A stretch of 64,000 nt of DNA. It comes from Pseudofabraea citricarpa (taxonomy: Eukaryota > Ascomycota > Leotiomycetes > Helotiales > Dermateaceae). Both the position numbers and the translations under genes were made by a program. Shown piece by piece: positions 1 through 11,116 of the stretch (position 1 is the stretch's first letter; every line of letters begins with the position of its first letter). The notes under the pieces were generated by a model, which ran no database searches, was not told where the DNA came from, and saw only the letters and a list, made by a program, of their open reading frames with translations. The stretch is from assembly GCA_029641185.1 (NCBI GenBank), contig JAPWGK010000009.1:1190501-1254500 (forward strand), given 5' to 3'.

Positions 1-278
1 CCTCCTAGCTTCTTCTGCAATACTGCAAGACTGCCCACTACCATGCGCTTAGATACGGTCTGGATTCGCATGTCAGATATCATAGAAATGATCCGGGCCT
101 CGTTCAGTCGACGACAGTGGGTCGCAGCAAAATCCGCGTCTTCCCCGGAATATATGGAGAACGTCGTAGTCGGACCGACGTATTTCCGACGCAAAAAGTC
201 TAAACTGTTGGCTGACAGGATTCCGAGCAAAACATCCTGACGTGAGGCTCCCAGAAGAATACCAAACCAGACCACATC
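1..278. other. Upstream region of cox19
   Basis: A 65-codon frame at 43-240 has no recognisable features. I see no gene here; it is likely the cox19 promoter. Confidence 0.5.
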
Positions 279-834
279 ATGAGTACGTTTGGCAGCCCCG
301 GTGGGCGCCAGATCAATTCCAAGCCCTCGCCGTAAGCCTTATCGCCCCAACTGCCCCCCATTGCTAATATCTCTTATGAAAGCTGACCCCATTCTGTCTG
401 TAGACCTGAACGGGGCTCGTTCCCGCTTGATCACGATGGTACGTTCCTGTTTGGGGGGCCCGTTGGGACGGTTCGCCCCCTTCCCCCTCGGGTACCTTCA
501 TCTGTTTGCAGGGCTAACTGACGCTGTGGTTCAACGGCAGGCGAGTGCAAAGATGTCATGACCAACTATCTCTCGTGTATGAAGAAGGTCAAGGGCATGA
601 ATGACCCAGAGTGCCGAAACCTGGCTAAATCATATCTGGCATGTCGGATGGAGAGGTAGGACAGCAACCGCAGCTAATGCACTGAGCCATCGGTAACTGA
701 TGTGTTTGCTTGTTAGGAATCTGATGGCCAAAGACGAGTTCAAGAACCTGGGCTTCAAAGAGGATCAGCCGGCCGAGCAGCAGCAGAAGACTGACGGTGG
801 CAACAAGGGCGAGAAGGGCGAATTGAGATGGTGA
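279..834 (+). CDS. cox19: Cytochrome c oxidase assembly protein Cox19 (four exons)
   Basis: Exons by hand: 279-331, 404-438, 541-655, 717-834, giving 106 aa. Each junction has GT..AG and keeps frame. The protein begins [11 protein letters not shown] and continues through a [10 protein letters not shown] stretch typical of Cox19. It then shows the twin CX9C motif: [11 protein letters not shown] and [11 protein letters not shown]. The tail is charged and Gln/Lys-rich. Known role of the family: a small intermembrane-space protein, imported and oxidised by the Mia40 relay, that helps metal delivery during cytochrome c oxidase assembly. The first exon is only 53 nt and the second 35 nt, so simple ORF calling misses the gene. 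Neighbour npr3 lies downstream on the same strand with about 0.6 kb between them. Confidence 0.93.
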
Positions 835-1459
835 TGTGCTGGGGGATGGGGATGGGGATGGGGGAAGGGGGTTAGATAGCTCAAGTCTTGACAGAGGATT
901 AGTATCCTTGTATTTATACGGCGATAAGGCGTTCCTGGCCATGATTTCCAAAACCAAAAGAGATGCTCCGGCCCCCAGGCTCAGGGGCAACGGAAACGAT
1001 AAATGCACATCACTCTTGCATTCTGCACGTCGCTGCAAACTCACCACTCTGAATAGGCTAGAGCCCGGGGTCCTGACCAAGGCAAACCAGTAACTTATAT
1101 ATCAGCCTGGGTAACCACGACGGGGGCTGGCTGCCATGTTGGGGAGGAGAGCGAGTCTCTTTTAATATGGCAATCCGACGTCGTCTGCCCCCCCTTGCCC
1201 TCTTCGCTCGCCAGACATCAATAGCCTCACTCAGGTCACGCTCGCAATAATGGCCACGATGAGCAGCTCGGGGCACGTTGGTGCTGTGCGAGCCGAGCCG
1301 CCGCTAACGAGAATCCCAAGTGAACAGCACATTATTCACGCGCAGGCTCGACGTCTTTTGCACTCGAGACTCCGACTCTCGCGGCCACGCAAACTCGGTC
1401 ACGATAGCTCTAGCTGGCTGAGTCGTCGCCCTCGCCCTCGCCCTCGCCCACAGCGCAAC
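835..1459. other. cox19-npr3 intergenic
   Basis: Holds the cox19 3' UTR with GGGGAT-type low complexity near 840-870 and the npr3 promoter. It also includes the Arg/Pro-rich in-frame upstream extension from 1250. Confidence 0.5.
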
Positions 1460-3799
1460 ATGTCGGAGCTCCCCATGCTCTCGGGCGACACGGGGCTCAT
1501 CGGCGTGTGTTTAGTGATACGCTCCAGAGATGGTCCCCGATTTGTCTTCCACCATCCGCCGCGGCCAATCACCGATGCCGTGCGACATGAGGATACTCAA
1601 GGGACCGAGCTGGACCAGGCCGAGCTGGAGACGGACGGCGAGAGTGCCAACGACGACGAGGATCCGGACGACTCGAGTGACTCGGAGCTCGAGGATGATG
1701 GTGGATATCAGATGCACACAAAACTGGGGCGTCTCGATCTGGCTGGCAAGAATCCTGAGAAGCACCGAACAGCAGCCAAGCGGAGGCCCGGTCACGTGGA
1801 TACATTCGAGGGCGACGACCACTACGATGCGCCTGATGGCGAGCAGATTGTGCCCTGGGAGAATGTGTTTGACTTCCCCACCAAGGATCTGGAGAGCATC
1901 CTGACACCATCACGGGCATATCACAAGAAGAGGTTCCAGCTGCACTTAGACCCACTCTACTTCCTAACCTATCCTATCCATATTCGAGAAGATGGAACGT
2001 GGAAGAAAAAGAAGAAGGGGAAGAAGAATAAGAGAGCCGCCGAAGCAGTGAATGAGAGCGATGTTGAGGCGGTGAAGGACGACGACGAAGAGAAATCCGG
2101 AAGCAAATCCGAGAAGCAAGACGCAAACCCCAAGTCTGATGATGATGACGATGAGTCGGGCGGAATGACCATGTTCAATGCAGTCTTTGTTCTTCATATT
2201 CCAGAGGATGGGACGGATGATCACACTTTTGAGCGGATGCAAGAGGTTTATGAGAATGTCGCCAAAGACTTCAACAAGGCTCTGAAGCATGCGCAAGCAC
2301 AGAGTAATTATGTATGGAAGGAATCCGAGTTGATTCTAAGCATGAAGGAAAAGGCGCGGGACGAGAGTTAGTATACGTTTGTCTAGCTGAACATCACATG
2401 CTAACATCGTCAGGACGTCCTATGAGTTGGCTTTGGAACGAGATTCTTGCTAGATCCTCCCTCGCTGCTGCTATCAGAGATGTATCGGAAGCTATAGCGC
2501 GCAGCAAGATCGCTACGGTTCACCTAGCTACAAACCCGCCAGTTGATCTATCTCTACAAATTCCCATCCCCTTCTACCTGAGCCAGCTTCCCAGCATTAT
2601 ACAACCAGGTCAGCGCAATAAAGGAGTACCAGGTCTTCTAGTGACGACTGCCAATCCCCTTATTGATGACGAGGGAAACGTAGACTATACTCACCTAAAC
2701 AAGCACTTTGGACTTCTCCTTCTTGATGACAAAGATAAGATCATTTCCGAGATCCAAGCAGATAACACTGAGCTCTCAGCACCCTTGATTGAGTATATAA
2801 AGCTATCACCTCCTACTCAATCGTAAGCAGTCTTCGCCATTCTTCAAACGTGCGTCACTAACACCGTCTAGATTTCTCCAAGTCGCCCAAGCGAACTCCA
2901 TATCGCTCGGGGACGTCAAGACGCTCGCACAGCACCTCATCTACTGGCGAAGAGCGATACCGATCCCACCACTGCACGCACGGGATACCTTTATCGTGTC
3001 GCCGAACTGCGACAGCAGGCAGCTTCCCAACGCGAGCGCAGCATGGATGAAAGCGTTCCCTCTAGCACCATCGCTGTCGAGTTTCCTCGCCTCATTATCG
3101 GCCGCTCCACGACAGTACAAAAGCTTCTTCCCCAGCAAAGACCACCGCAGTCAGTATATGGACATGCTCGCGTGGCTGATCCGCGGTGGCTGGGTGACGC
3201 AGCTGCGCACCTTCTGCTGGATCATGGTATGGCCCGAGATCATCTACGAGGTCGAGTACCAGATCATGAGCGAGAAGGTGAAGGATTACAAGGACCGACG
3301 CGGGTCAATCGACACATCGGCGTCCGAGTCGGGGTCAGGGTCAGGATCAGATAAGAGCAAGGGCAAAGGCAAAAGCGTCAGCGATGGCAACAACGAACCC
3401 CGCACGACGGAGCAGATCGCCGAAGAAGCACGGCTGGAACGCGTCGCAGCCAAAGCCGCGGCCGAGACGGCAGCGTACAGGATGGAGTTCGAGCAGAAGC
3501 CGGCGCCGCAGGCCACGGGGCACCCGTCGTGCAACGCGGCCGGCCACCTGGCCGACATAGCACCGCACATCATCAAGGACCCGCACCGCATCGACGAGCA
3601 GGACTCGCTGTACATGGACGCCATCGGCCGCCGCATCGTCGACGACAAGGCCCGCAAGAACTGGGCCAAGTTCAGCAAGTACTTCAACGGCGCCGACGCC
3701 CTCGAGAGCATCGCCCTCCGCGAGGGCATCAAGCGCAAGGAGGCTTGGGCTATCCTGTCGCATTATCAGGAACATTTGATCATTTCCCGGCATTGGTGA
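1460..3799 (+). CDS. npr3: Nitrogen permease regulator 3 (Npr3/NPRL3), TORC1 inhibitor subunit
   Basis: Exons 1460-2366, 2414-2822, 2872-3799; 747 aa. The N-terminal stretch reads TGLIGVCLVIRSRDGPRFVF, the longin-like start of Npr3. It is followed by a long acidic/Lys insertion (about residues 50-240) and then the conserved RPMSWLWNEIL and VDLSLQIPIPFYLS segments. The C-terminal third carries the WLIRGGWVTQLRTFCWIMVW block and ends in a winged-helix-like region. Npr3 pairs with Npr2 in SEACIT/GATOR1, the GTPase-activating complex that restrains TORC1 at the vacuole under nitrogen limitation. The frame is open in phase back to an ATG at 1250, adding 70 residues. I prefer 1460 because the extra stretch is low-complexity Arg/Pro, and homologues start close to the longin motif. 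Convergent with the bHLH gene. Confidence 0.9.
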
Positions 3800-4747
3800 C
3801 GAGGTACATTATGTTTGCGTCATGGTGGTGATGGTGATAGCGATAGCAAGAGCGGTGATGAGGATGAGGATGAGGATGATGCTGCTTCGTAATGCGGTGG
3901 TTGGTTGGGTCTAGCATGATTGAACGAATGAAGACGACGGTGCGCTGAGGCGGTCGGCTGGTGGTTGGCGGTCGGTGGTTGGTGGTTGCTATCTGTGGAG
4001 TTCTGGCGGTTGGCAAGTGGAGTAAAAACTGTGGGTAGAAATATGATGTATCGAGAATAAACTGGGGGAACTCGCGGGGCTTGGTCTCGAAAGGGCTGGG
4101 AGGGGGGAAAAGTGAGAATGATTTCGGCGTTCAAAAATTGCCAAACCTGGTAGGTGATGGTTAGCTTCGACCGCGCAGTAAAGTGATAGATGATCGATGT
4201 CACGACGAGAGTGGAGAGTGGAGAGTGGAGAGTGCGAAATGAATGAGTTATGAATCAGCAATCCATGTTCCTGCTGGTTGAATTGTGCAGTATCGTATAC
4301 CGAGCTAAATCAAAATAAATAGATAGAATATCATCGACGCCAACTTGGACCGTGCGATGAACAGAGAGATATGGAGAAAAGCAGTCGTGCTATGCAAAGG
4401 TATCATTAAGACAGCCCCCAAAATCAAATGCAGAAACCACCGAAGCAAGCGTCTTGACAAATATATAACCCCGTAAATCAACTAAGTGAGATCCCAGACC
4501 CGACCATGATGCAGCCCTAACCTGAATCGTATTCTGCAAGCAACAGATGCATTGCCAACGATCTCACGCCTACAGCTCCTAACGACCTCCTAATGCAAAA
4601 CGCCCGTGATTAAACAAGTATGGAAAATAACAAAGAAACAGAGAATAGAATGCCTGCAGCCTTACATGCTGAACCTTGCTGACCACTCACTATCATAGAC
4701 GTCAAAGCCATCTAGTAGAAATCGACCACAGCACCATGGAATGAACC
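3800..4747. other. Convergent 3' region, npr3 and bHLH gene
   Basis: Low-complexity GGTGAT and GGTTGG stretches near 3830-3990. No supported gene; it is the two 3' UTRs. Confidence 0.5.
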
Positions 4748-6529
4748 TTACTGAGTAAGATCCATACCATACTCATCCTCCTCCTTAAAGCTGATGGAGC
4801 CAGGGCCACTACCTCCACTGTTGTGCCCACTCCAGTATTGACCTGGTCCGCCCATTCCGGCTTGTCCCGCATCACCACTGCTGTGGTTATCAGGGCTTAC
4901 CGAGTCATCAAGCTGGCCCCGGCCACCTGCGCCGAGAGGATCTCCTTTCACATCAGTGTGCTTAGGAACTCTGAGGCCAGTGCCCGGAGCCCGGGAGTAT
5001 TGGAAACTTGTCGGGTCGTTCTTCAGCATTGCATCCATCAGCTCAGTGTGCATTCTCCGCTCGTCTTCTGTTTGCTCGAACGGGAAAGTACCACCCAGAT
5101 CGTTGATGATGTTAGCAAGTTCCTCTTGCTGTTGAAGCTTGACATGAAGCATCCACATCAGATCGCGAGTCCAGCTCACTGCACCGTTGAGGATGTCTCC
5201 CTTGTTTGGACCCTTGTCTTTCTCTTCGATCGGGATGCCGGTGGTAATGTTACCAGCAGTTGCCCTACGAGCCCCAGGGCCAGCAAGACCAGAAGTAGCT
5301 TGCGGAGGACTCATGCCTGTAGCAGCAAGTGTAGGCGATAGTGGTGAATTGTTTTGAAGAGCTTTGCGCACTTTCTCATCCTCAAGTCGATGCAGAGGTA
5401 CCAGGTGACTAAGCTCCTGAATGCGCTCGTTGATATTGTCTCTCCGTCTCCGTTCAACAAGATTGTGAGACTCGCGACGGCGTCTCCTCTTCATTTCTTG
5501 GGATTGAAGAGCAGGTGCACTAGCAGCGGTGGCGCCGTTCATCTTGTTTGGCATCGAAGCACCTTTGAGAATGTCTGAGATCTGAGGGTTGGGATGGATA
5601 CCTTGGACCGGCGAGGAGAATTCGGAACCAGGAAACGAGGTTAAACTACTTGGTGTCTGCTGATCCCATTGACCAGAAAGAGTCTTTTGGTGGCGATGAG
5701 ATTGAGCGGTCCGAATTGGTTGGGATGGAAAGCCGGAAGGATGATCAGCAGAACCAATGTTGAGAGAAGACATTGCTGGCGTCTTGGGAGTGAGAGGGCT
5801 TCTTGTGTTTGAGCTCTTTCGCTGCACGATTTGATTCAAGCGTGGTCGAGGTTGTTTTGCAGACATATAATTGGCTGCATCTACAGATCCATTCTGCATT
5901 TCTGATCCTGGGATGGGTGAACCGGTGTAAGAGGCAGGTGACTGTAAGGACGAGCCGAAATGATGCTGTTGCTGCATCTGTCGGAATTGTGCTTGGTTGA
6001 AGTTGTGAACGAAAGGACTTTGTATCGGATCTCCATCTGGGGTATTTGAGTATCCATTTATATGATGTGGGTCTACTGATAAGGCGGGGGTACCATTCTG
6101 GCCAGAGTATATGTTCTGGCCAAAATCGAATTCCATTCCGAAATCCTGGCCATTGTTCTGTGCGCCCGCCTGGTTCGAGTGTGCCTCTAAAGCTCCGAGA
6201 CTGTCGAGTAATTCGTCGTCGTTGAATGTCGAGATTCCTTTAGAGTAGCTCGCAGTTGGGTTCGAAACCGATGGCGCAAAGTTATTCTGATAAGAGCTGC
6301 CATATCCGCCATTCTGGATCGGCATGCCGTTGTTGCCTGCCATTGAAAGGTCGTTCGGGTTGATGCTTCCCCCGTGGGAGCCAAACTGGTTGAAGTGCTG
6401 CTGTGGCATACCGAAGCCCTGTTGCGCGCCTCCCATATATCTGTTGGACGAGAAGAATTGGTCTTCCGGCTCGTCTTTAATGAAGGGGCTCGACGCTCCC
6501 GTGCCAGCCATTTTGGCTCTTTGTGCCAA
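4748..6529 (-). CDS. bHLH transcription factor with a very long HLH loop
   Basis: Single open frame of 593 aa. The N-terminal half is Gln/Asn/Ser-rich (activation-domain-like). The basic region and helix 1 (HNLVERRRRDNINERIQEL) begin near residue 350, preceded by a KRRRRRE nuclear-localisation-like cluster. The E-R-R-R positions expected for E-box contact are present. It has Arg, not the Tyr diagnostic of SREBP. Helix 2 (DILNGAVSWTRDLMWMLHVK) follows after a Pro/Ala-rich loop of roughly 60 residues, then a QQQEEL helix resembling a short zipper. The tail is Gly/Ser-rich and acidic. Family knowledge suggests a USF/MITF/Rtg3-type E-box binder; targets cannot be inferred. A second in-frame Met (MAGTG) lies six codons in. 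The 5' side has no nearby gene for 3.5 kb, so an intron-containing leader is plausible. Confidence 0.85.
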   Translation of the reverse strand: MAQRAKMAGTGASSPFIKDEPEDQFFSSNRYMGGAQQGFGMPQQHFNQFGSHGGSINPNDLSMAGNNGMPIQNGGYGSSYQNNFAPSVSNPTASYSKGISTFNDDELLDSLGALEAHSNQAGAQNNGQDFGMEFDFGQNIYSGQNGTPALSVDPHHINGYSNTPDGDPIQSPFVHNFNQAQFRQMQQQHHFGSSLQSPASYTGSPIPGSEMQNGSVDAANYMSAKQPRPRLNQIVQRKSSNTRSPLTPKTPAMSSLNIGSADHPSGFPSQPIRTAQSHRHQKTLSGQWDQQTPSSLTSFPGSEFSSPVQGIHPNPQISDILKGASMPNKMNGATAASAPALQSQEMKRRRRRESHNLVERRRRDNINERIQELSHLVPLHRLEDEKVRKALQNNSPLSPTLAATGMSPPQATSGLAGPGARRATAGNITTGIPIEEKDKGPNKGDILNGAVSWTRDLMWMLHVKLQQQEELANIINDLGGTFPFEQTEDERRMHTELMDAMLKNDPTSFQYSRAPGTGLRVPKHTDVKGDPLGAGGRGQLDDSVSPDNHSSGDAGQAGMGGPGQYWSGHNSGGSGPGSISFKEEDEYGMDLTQ

Positions 6530-7937
6530 TTCTCCGTGAGTCGTTTCGCACGAGTAGCCTTTGATGTTGACGCTTGCTCTTGAGCTTCCGGTAATGGTAG
6601 ACTAAGTAAGACAAACATTAGTCCACGCAGGATTTTACATGCGACCGAAAGAAAAAGCAACGTATAGAAGTCTAATTTGACATGGATGTGGGATGTGATA
6701 ACCACGCATCGGGCATACCTGCACGTCTCTCTGCAGGTATCTATGCGTGGCCATATCGCAAGCCCAACCCAGCCATGAACGAGCTTCAAAGCTGAACTCC
6801 AGATGCTCCGTACTTACATTTGCACTATCCAGGGCAGTTGCGCGCTGCCTGTCGGTTCTCTCCTACAGAATGCGATGGCGCAAGTAGCAAGGCAGCTTAC
6901 TATATGATATGAAGTGAATCCGCCGAGGTCCTTAGTATCAGTGCGTAAAGTGGGCTCGTACGGAGGGAAGAGGGGTCCTGTTTTGTGCCACCAAGTCAGT
7001 CGTGATTCACGCAGAGCATACTTTGTCGGAAAGGCGGGATCTGACAATTGGCAAGCAGGAAGAGGGTTCGGCACATACCACTACAGTCGCGAGTGAGATG
7101 ATCCGGCTTTGAATATTCCGCTGGGTGGTAGACGTTGTCCAGATGCACCGAGGGTGGGTTGGCGGCCTCTGTAGAGCTGGCGCCTTGGGTTGGGGGGGAG
7201 CGTGGGCGTGAGATGTAAGTGTGTGAATGCGATGCGATGACGCCGCTCCGGAGGATCGGCGGCTCGTGGAGAGGACGGGGATTGGAGAGAAGTTGATATG
7301 GCGAACAAAGGCGTCTCTGCAAAGAAGAGAAGACAGAAGTCAGGACGACGGTCGAGTCCACGGAGGGGGCTTTCTGGAACGGTGCGGTTTGGTACAGTAT
7401 GGATAATAATGGTCTGGTATGGGAGTTCTGTCGGTGAGCGAGAAATAGCGCCAATCAAGCCGTCTCCACGAAGTTGTGAGCTTGCGCTAAAATAGTAGCG
7501 ACTGCGAAAGGGTTGGCGACTGGGGTCTTGGCACCGTCCGCTGCCGAAGAAAAAACAAAAACAACAAGAAGCAGGAGAAAGATGGCGGAGGACGGATGGA
7601 GCAGACAGGGAGGGGTGGAAGGTGGAAGGTGAAAGGTGGAAAGGTGGAAAGGCGGAGGCGGAGATGGAGATGGATAGAGTAGAGTTGGTGTAGGGTATGA
7701 GGGTAATAAACTGGGTAATAAGTGGAGTTCGGCACTACGTCCCTATGAGTGCTCTCTGCGGCGTTGTTGTTGTTGTTGCGGTGCGGTGCGATGCTATTCT
7801 TACGTCTCACTCTGCTCGGAGCGAGAGATGCTGATGCTGATGCTGGTGGTGGTTGTGGTGCTGCTGGTGATGATGGTGGCCGGTTTGCTTGCTGGCTTGG
7901 TGTAGGTTTGTGTGGTTGTCGACTTTGTTTGCCTTTA

Positions 7938-7954
7938 TGTGTGTGTGTGTGTGT
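7938..7954. repeat. TG dinucleotide microsatellite
   Basis: Uninterrupted alternating T/G run in the gene-free region. Confidence 0.85.
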
Positions 7955-8146
7955 TGCGACTCTCGCGCGTGTGGAATATCAATCAGTCACTTCGGACCCG
8001 GACCGGCTTCCTATGACGGTGGAGGGTATAGAAGCTAATTAATTAATCGACGAATGCACCGGCGGCTGGTCTAGACGCAGTTTCTGACAGTGAGCAGGAG
8101 TGAGCACGAGTGAGAGTGAGCAGTAGCAAGTCAGACTGAAGAAGGA

Positions 8147-8197
8147 CAAGATAAAATGGCCAAAAGATGGTCTGGGGGGAGTGGCCATTTTATCTTG
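8147..8197. repeat. Perfect 16-bp inverted repeat, 19-nt spacer
   Basis: Left arm caagataaaatggcca (8147-8162), right arm tggccattttatcttg (8182-8197), exact reverse complements. A partial third copy (attttatctt) sits at about 8241-8250. It lies in the gene-free divergent region between the bHLH gene and sft2. It could form a hairpin or be a paired protein-binding site (it contains GATAA on each arm). Confidence 0.85.
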
Positions 8198-8786
8198 CTT
8201 GGACGCTGGCGACGGTGAGGTCTCAGCCTCGCTGTCCTGTGATTTTATCTTTTGACCAAAGCATCTCAAAGAGGTCTCAAAGTTCAGCGTCTGAGTCAGG
8301 AAAGCCAGAAGGGTGGGCCTTCGAGGGCCGTTCCATGGGAGTCTTGGGAGTCTTCCTCCCCTACCGTCGGGCTCAAGGGTTCATGATAGTGCAGACTTGG
8401 TATATGTCTAGAGGGGGAGGGGGGGTAAGTAACGTAGTGTAGATACTGTAGTGTAGTTAGTGTAGTGATGATAATGATAGAGGGGGGGGCACGCTGAAGT
8501 GAACCCCAACCATAGCACCTTCAGCCACTAATGATGCAGGGTCGCAGAGGGTTCAGCATGGGAAACTTTAATGCTAGAGGACAGGACCATAGACCATAGC
8601 GATACCTGGAGTTGACATCTGCCGCCAGCAATCTTCCTTGCAGCATCGTACCGTACAAGCAAGAGCTGTCTCTCTCTTTCTTTCTCTCTCTTCTTCTCTC
8701 GCAAGCCCCAGGAACACCAGCCCGAACTCTATCCTTCTGGGAGAGTTGTGTGATTCGCTCTAGTAACCAACTCACTATAAAACGAC

Positions 8787-8818
8787 GTGAGGAGCTTTAC
8801 AGCTTTACAGCTTTACAG
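8787..8818. repeat. Short tandem repeat (agctttaca)x3
   Basis: Three direct copies of a nine-base unit, agctttaca, in non-coding DNA between the bHLH gene and sft2. Confidence 0.7.
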
Positions 8819-9119
8819 TGATCTACAAGAGCACTGCTGCCGTGCGCCTATCGAGCCTGTAGGCAGTCGCTGATAGCTGATGATGGACCCCCTCTATCTG
8901 GCTCTATCTGGCTCCCCCGTCTCGTGCGTGTAGCGTGTACCGTACGTACCGCCCCGTACTGGACCAGTACACAAGTGGTAAGCATCGGCCCTTCCCGGGA
9001 GCCGATCATGCCTGTCTGCCTGCCTGTCCAGTCCAGTGCACCGCACCTTAGCTCAGCAACTCGCTACTGTCTCTTCACCTTCACCTTCACCCCAGCAGGC
9101 AGATCAACTACCCTACTAC

Positions 9120-9156
9120 ACTATCTACACTACACTACACTACACTACTCTACATA
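9120..9156. repeat. CTACA-type tandem repeat
   Basis: Pentamer-like ctaca units in the pyrimidine/AC-rich leader region upstream of sft2. Confidence 0.75.
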
Positions 9157-10005
9157 CAGTGACTTCCCTCCACCACACACCACTCCACACTACACCACTA
9201 CTACACACACAAGACACACACCCACAACGCCCAGCCGGCAGCACATCACTCTACCCCCCAACCCCAAGCTAACGCGTCACTTCCATGTACCCTTCGTGTA
9301 TTTATCTTCATGACCACCTAACCACACACACCATACCACTCCAACAGCCACACCACCACACCCACACCATCTTTGTCTAGACCCTCCCTCCAAAGTCCAA
9401 GTCCTCACCGTCCCTCAAGCTTTGTCCTTGGAACATTCCTCCCCTGAGCTTGTTCACCTCCGCCACGACCACGACCACGACCACCGCCCAGCGACCGCTC
9501 TTCCTCCCTCCCTTCCTCCCTCGACCTACCTACTACCTCAACCAACGAACCTCCCCCCTCCCCAGCCACGGCCGAATACCGCTATTAGCCCGCAACGGAC
9601 CAGTCGTATTGCTGTTCCCATCCACGCCACCCTCGACGACCCCCCTCCTGCCATAGACATTAGCACCCAGGTTGGATCACGAGGCAGCCTTCACATACGC
9701 GGAGCCACCCTCTGGAGCTATCGAGCTATCGACCCCCTGCTCGAGTGAGAGATCATTGGACACACTTGGACGTCCATCACATATCTGCAACTTACACCAA
9801 CTGCACGACATCCGGTCTCCTTCTGCAACTCAAGTCGACCTGCAGCCCGTTTGCCATATCCTCCGGCAGATCGCTTCGTCGGATATCGTCCTCCATCGAG
9901 CATCTTGACCACTATCAGACCGACCTGCACATAACCTTAAACCTACGACGGCCGCTTGCCCCCCTCCCACCTCCCACCTCCCACCGCCGCAGGTCAAACT
10001 TCGCC

Positions 10006-11116
10006 ATGGCCTCCGCTTCCTTCAGAGACTCGATGAACTCGCTGGGCTGGTCACGCCGGGCGGATGACATGCCTGTCAATACCTCTCAGCAGACGGGTCT
10101 CTTGTCGTCCATCAAGTCGCTGAACCCCTTTGGTGATAGCGGCTACGTTCGTCTCCCGACCACCGAGGGCGCGGGTGCCCCATTGCCTGCCCCGAGTCGG
10201 CGTGAGGAGGAGGAAGGATGGTTTGCCTGTGAGTCAAAATGTCTTTCCCAGTTTCCAACTTTCGCCGTCCCTGCGTCATCTGTTCCACGGACCGCGTGCG
10301 CTTGAGATCAGAAGAGGATGCATCTTCTTCGTTTGCATCGATACGAAGGCTGACTGAACTCTGCACAGTGAGTAGATGGGACCGGGTGCTGATCTTTGCG
10401 GCTTGTAATCTGGGCGCCGCTGCATGTTTCGTCATCTGTTTCTTCTTATTCCCGGTTTTGTCGTTGAGACCGCGAAAGTTCGCCATCCTGTGAGTAAACA
10501 GACTCTCCTTTTCTCCAAACATGGATCCAGTTCTTGCATCAAGTATGCAGCACTTGAGACAGCCAGCCTGCAGAGGATCGCGCCGCTGCAGTTACCCGTT
10601 ATGAAATCTTAGGAACCAGCGCAAGTGCCGATCTAATGCCAACGACGCAGCGCAGTGCACGCAGACGCCCCGAACCCTGTGTCTTTTTTTTTCCTGATAG
10701 TCCCTTATCTTTGATACCTGATATGATATGGCTGTGGCTGACATTACCCGCGTGACCCACCAGATGGTCGCTAGGCTCTGTCCTGTTCTTAGCTTCATGG
10801 GCAGCGATGATGGGACCTCTGTCTTATCTCCAACATCTAATGTCAACTCCACGCCTGCCTTTTACTGCCGCCTATTTCGGGTCCATCGGGCTCACCCTTT
10901 ACTTCAGTCTGGGGGTAAGTCAGGTAGAAGCAGCTCAAGATGATTCCACTGACTCGCCGACAGTTGCAAAGCACCCTCTTGACTTTGTTCTCGTCTATTA
11001 TCCAGATCGCGTGTTTGCTCTGGTATCTGGTCAGTTACTTCCCTATGGGTTCGAGTGGACTCCGTTTGGCAACGACTTTTGGCACGCGAAGAGCGGTCGC
11101 GTGGATGACTGGTTAG
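10006..11116 (+). CDS. sft2: Sft2-family Golgi vesicle-transport membrane protein
   Basis: Exons 10006-10228, 10369-10489, 10764-10914, 10964-11116; 215 aa. The start context is gccATGg. The N-terminal cytosolic part (MASASFRDSMNSLGW) is followed by the Sft2 signature: LSRWDRVLIFAACNLGAA, LSLRPRKFAIL, WSLGSVLFLASWAAMMGP, and FTAAYFGSIGLTLYFSLG. It closes with SYFPMGSSGLR. Four hydrophobic helices are visible. Family role: tetraspanning Golgi protein acting with Got1 and t-SNAREs in retrograde endosome-to-Golgi or intra-Golgi fusion. The second intron (10490-10763, 274 nt) is much longer than the others in this window. The frame is restored exactly (CT + A = Leu), so I trust it. Confidence 0.9.

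Larger units (their letters stand above)
6530..10005. other. 3.5-kb divergent promoter/leader block, bHLH gene and sft2
   Basis: No convincing ORF on either strand. It contains the inverted repeat at 8147-8197, a TG microsatellite, a TAC/CTACA-rich tract and long pyrimidine runs (9400-10000) that look like a sft2 leader. The side near 6530-7500 is probably the bHLH leader, possibly spliced. Confidence 0.55.

Noticed and set aside
1250..1459. In-frame N-terminal extension of npr3
   Set aside because: It has an ATG and no stop, but is Arg/Pro low complexity and precedes the point where Npr3 proteins normally begin. Kept only as an alternative start.
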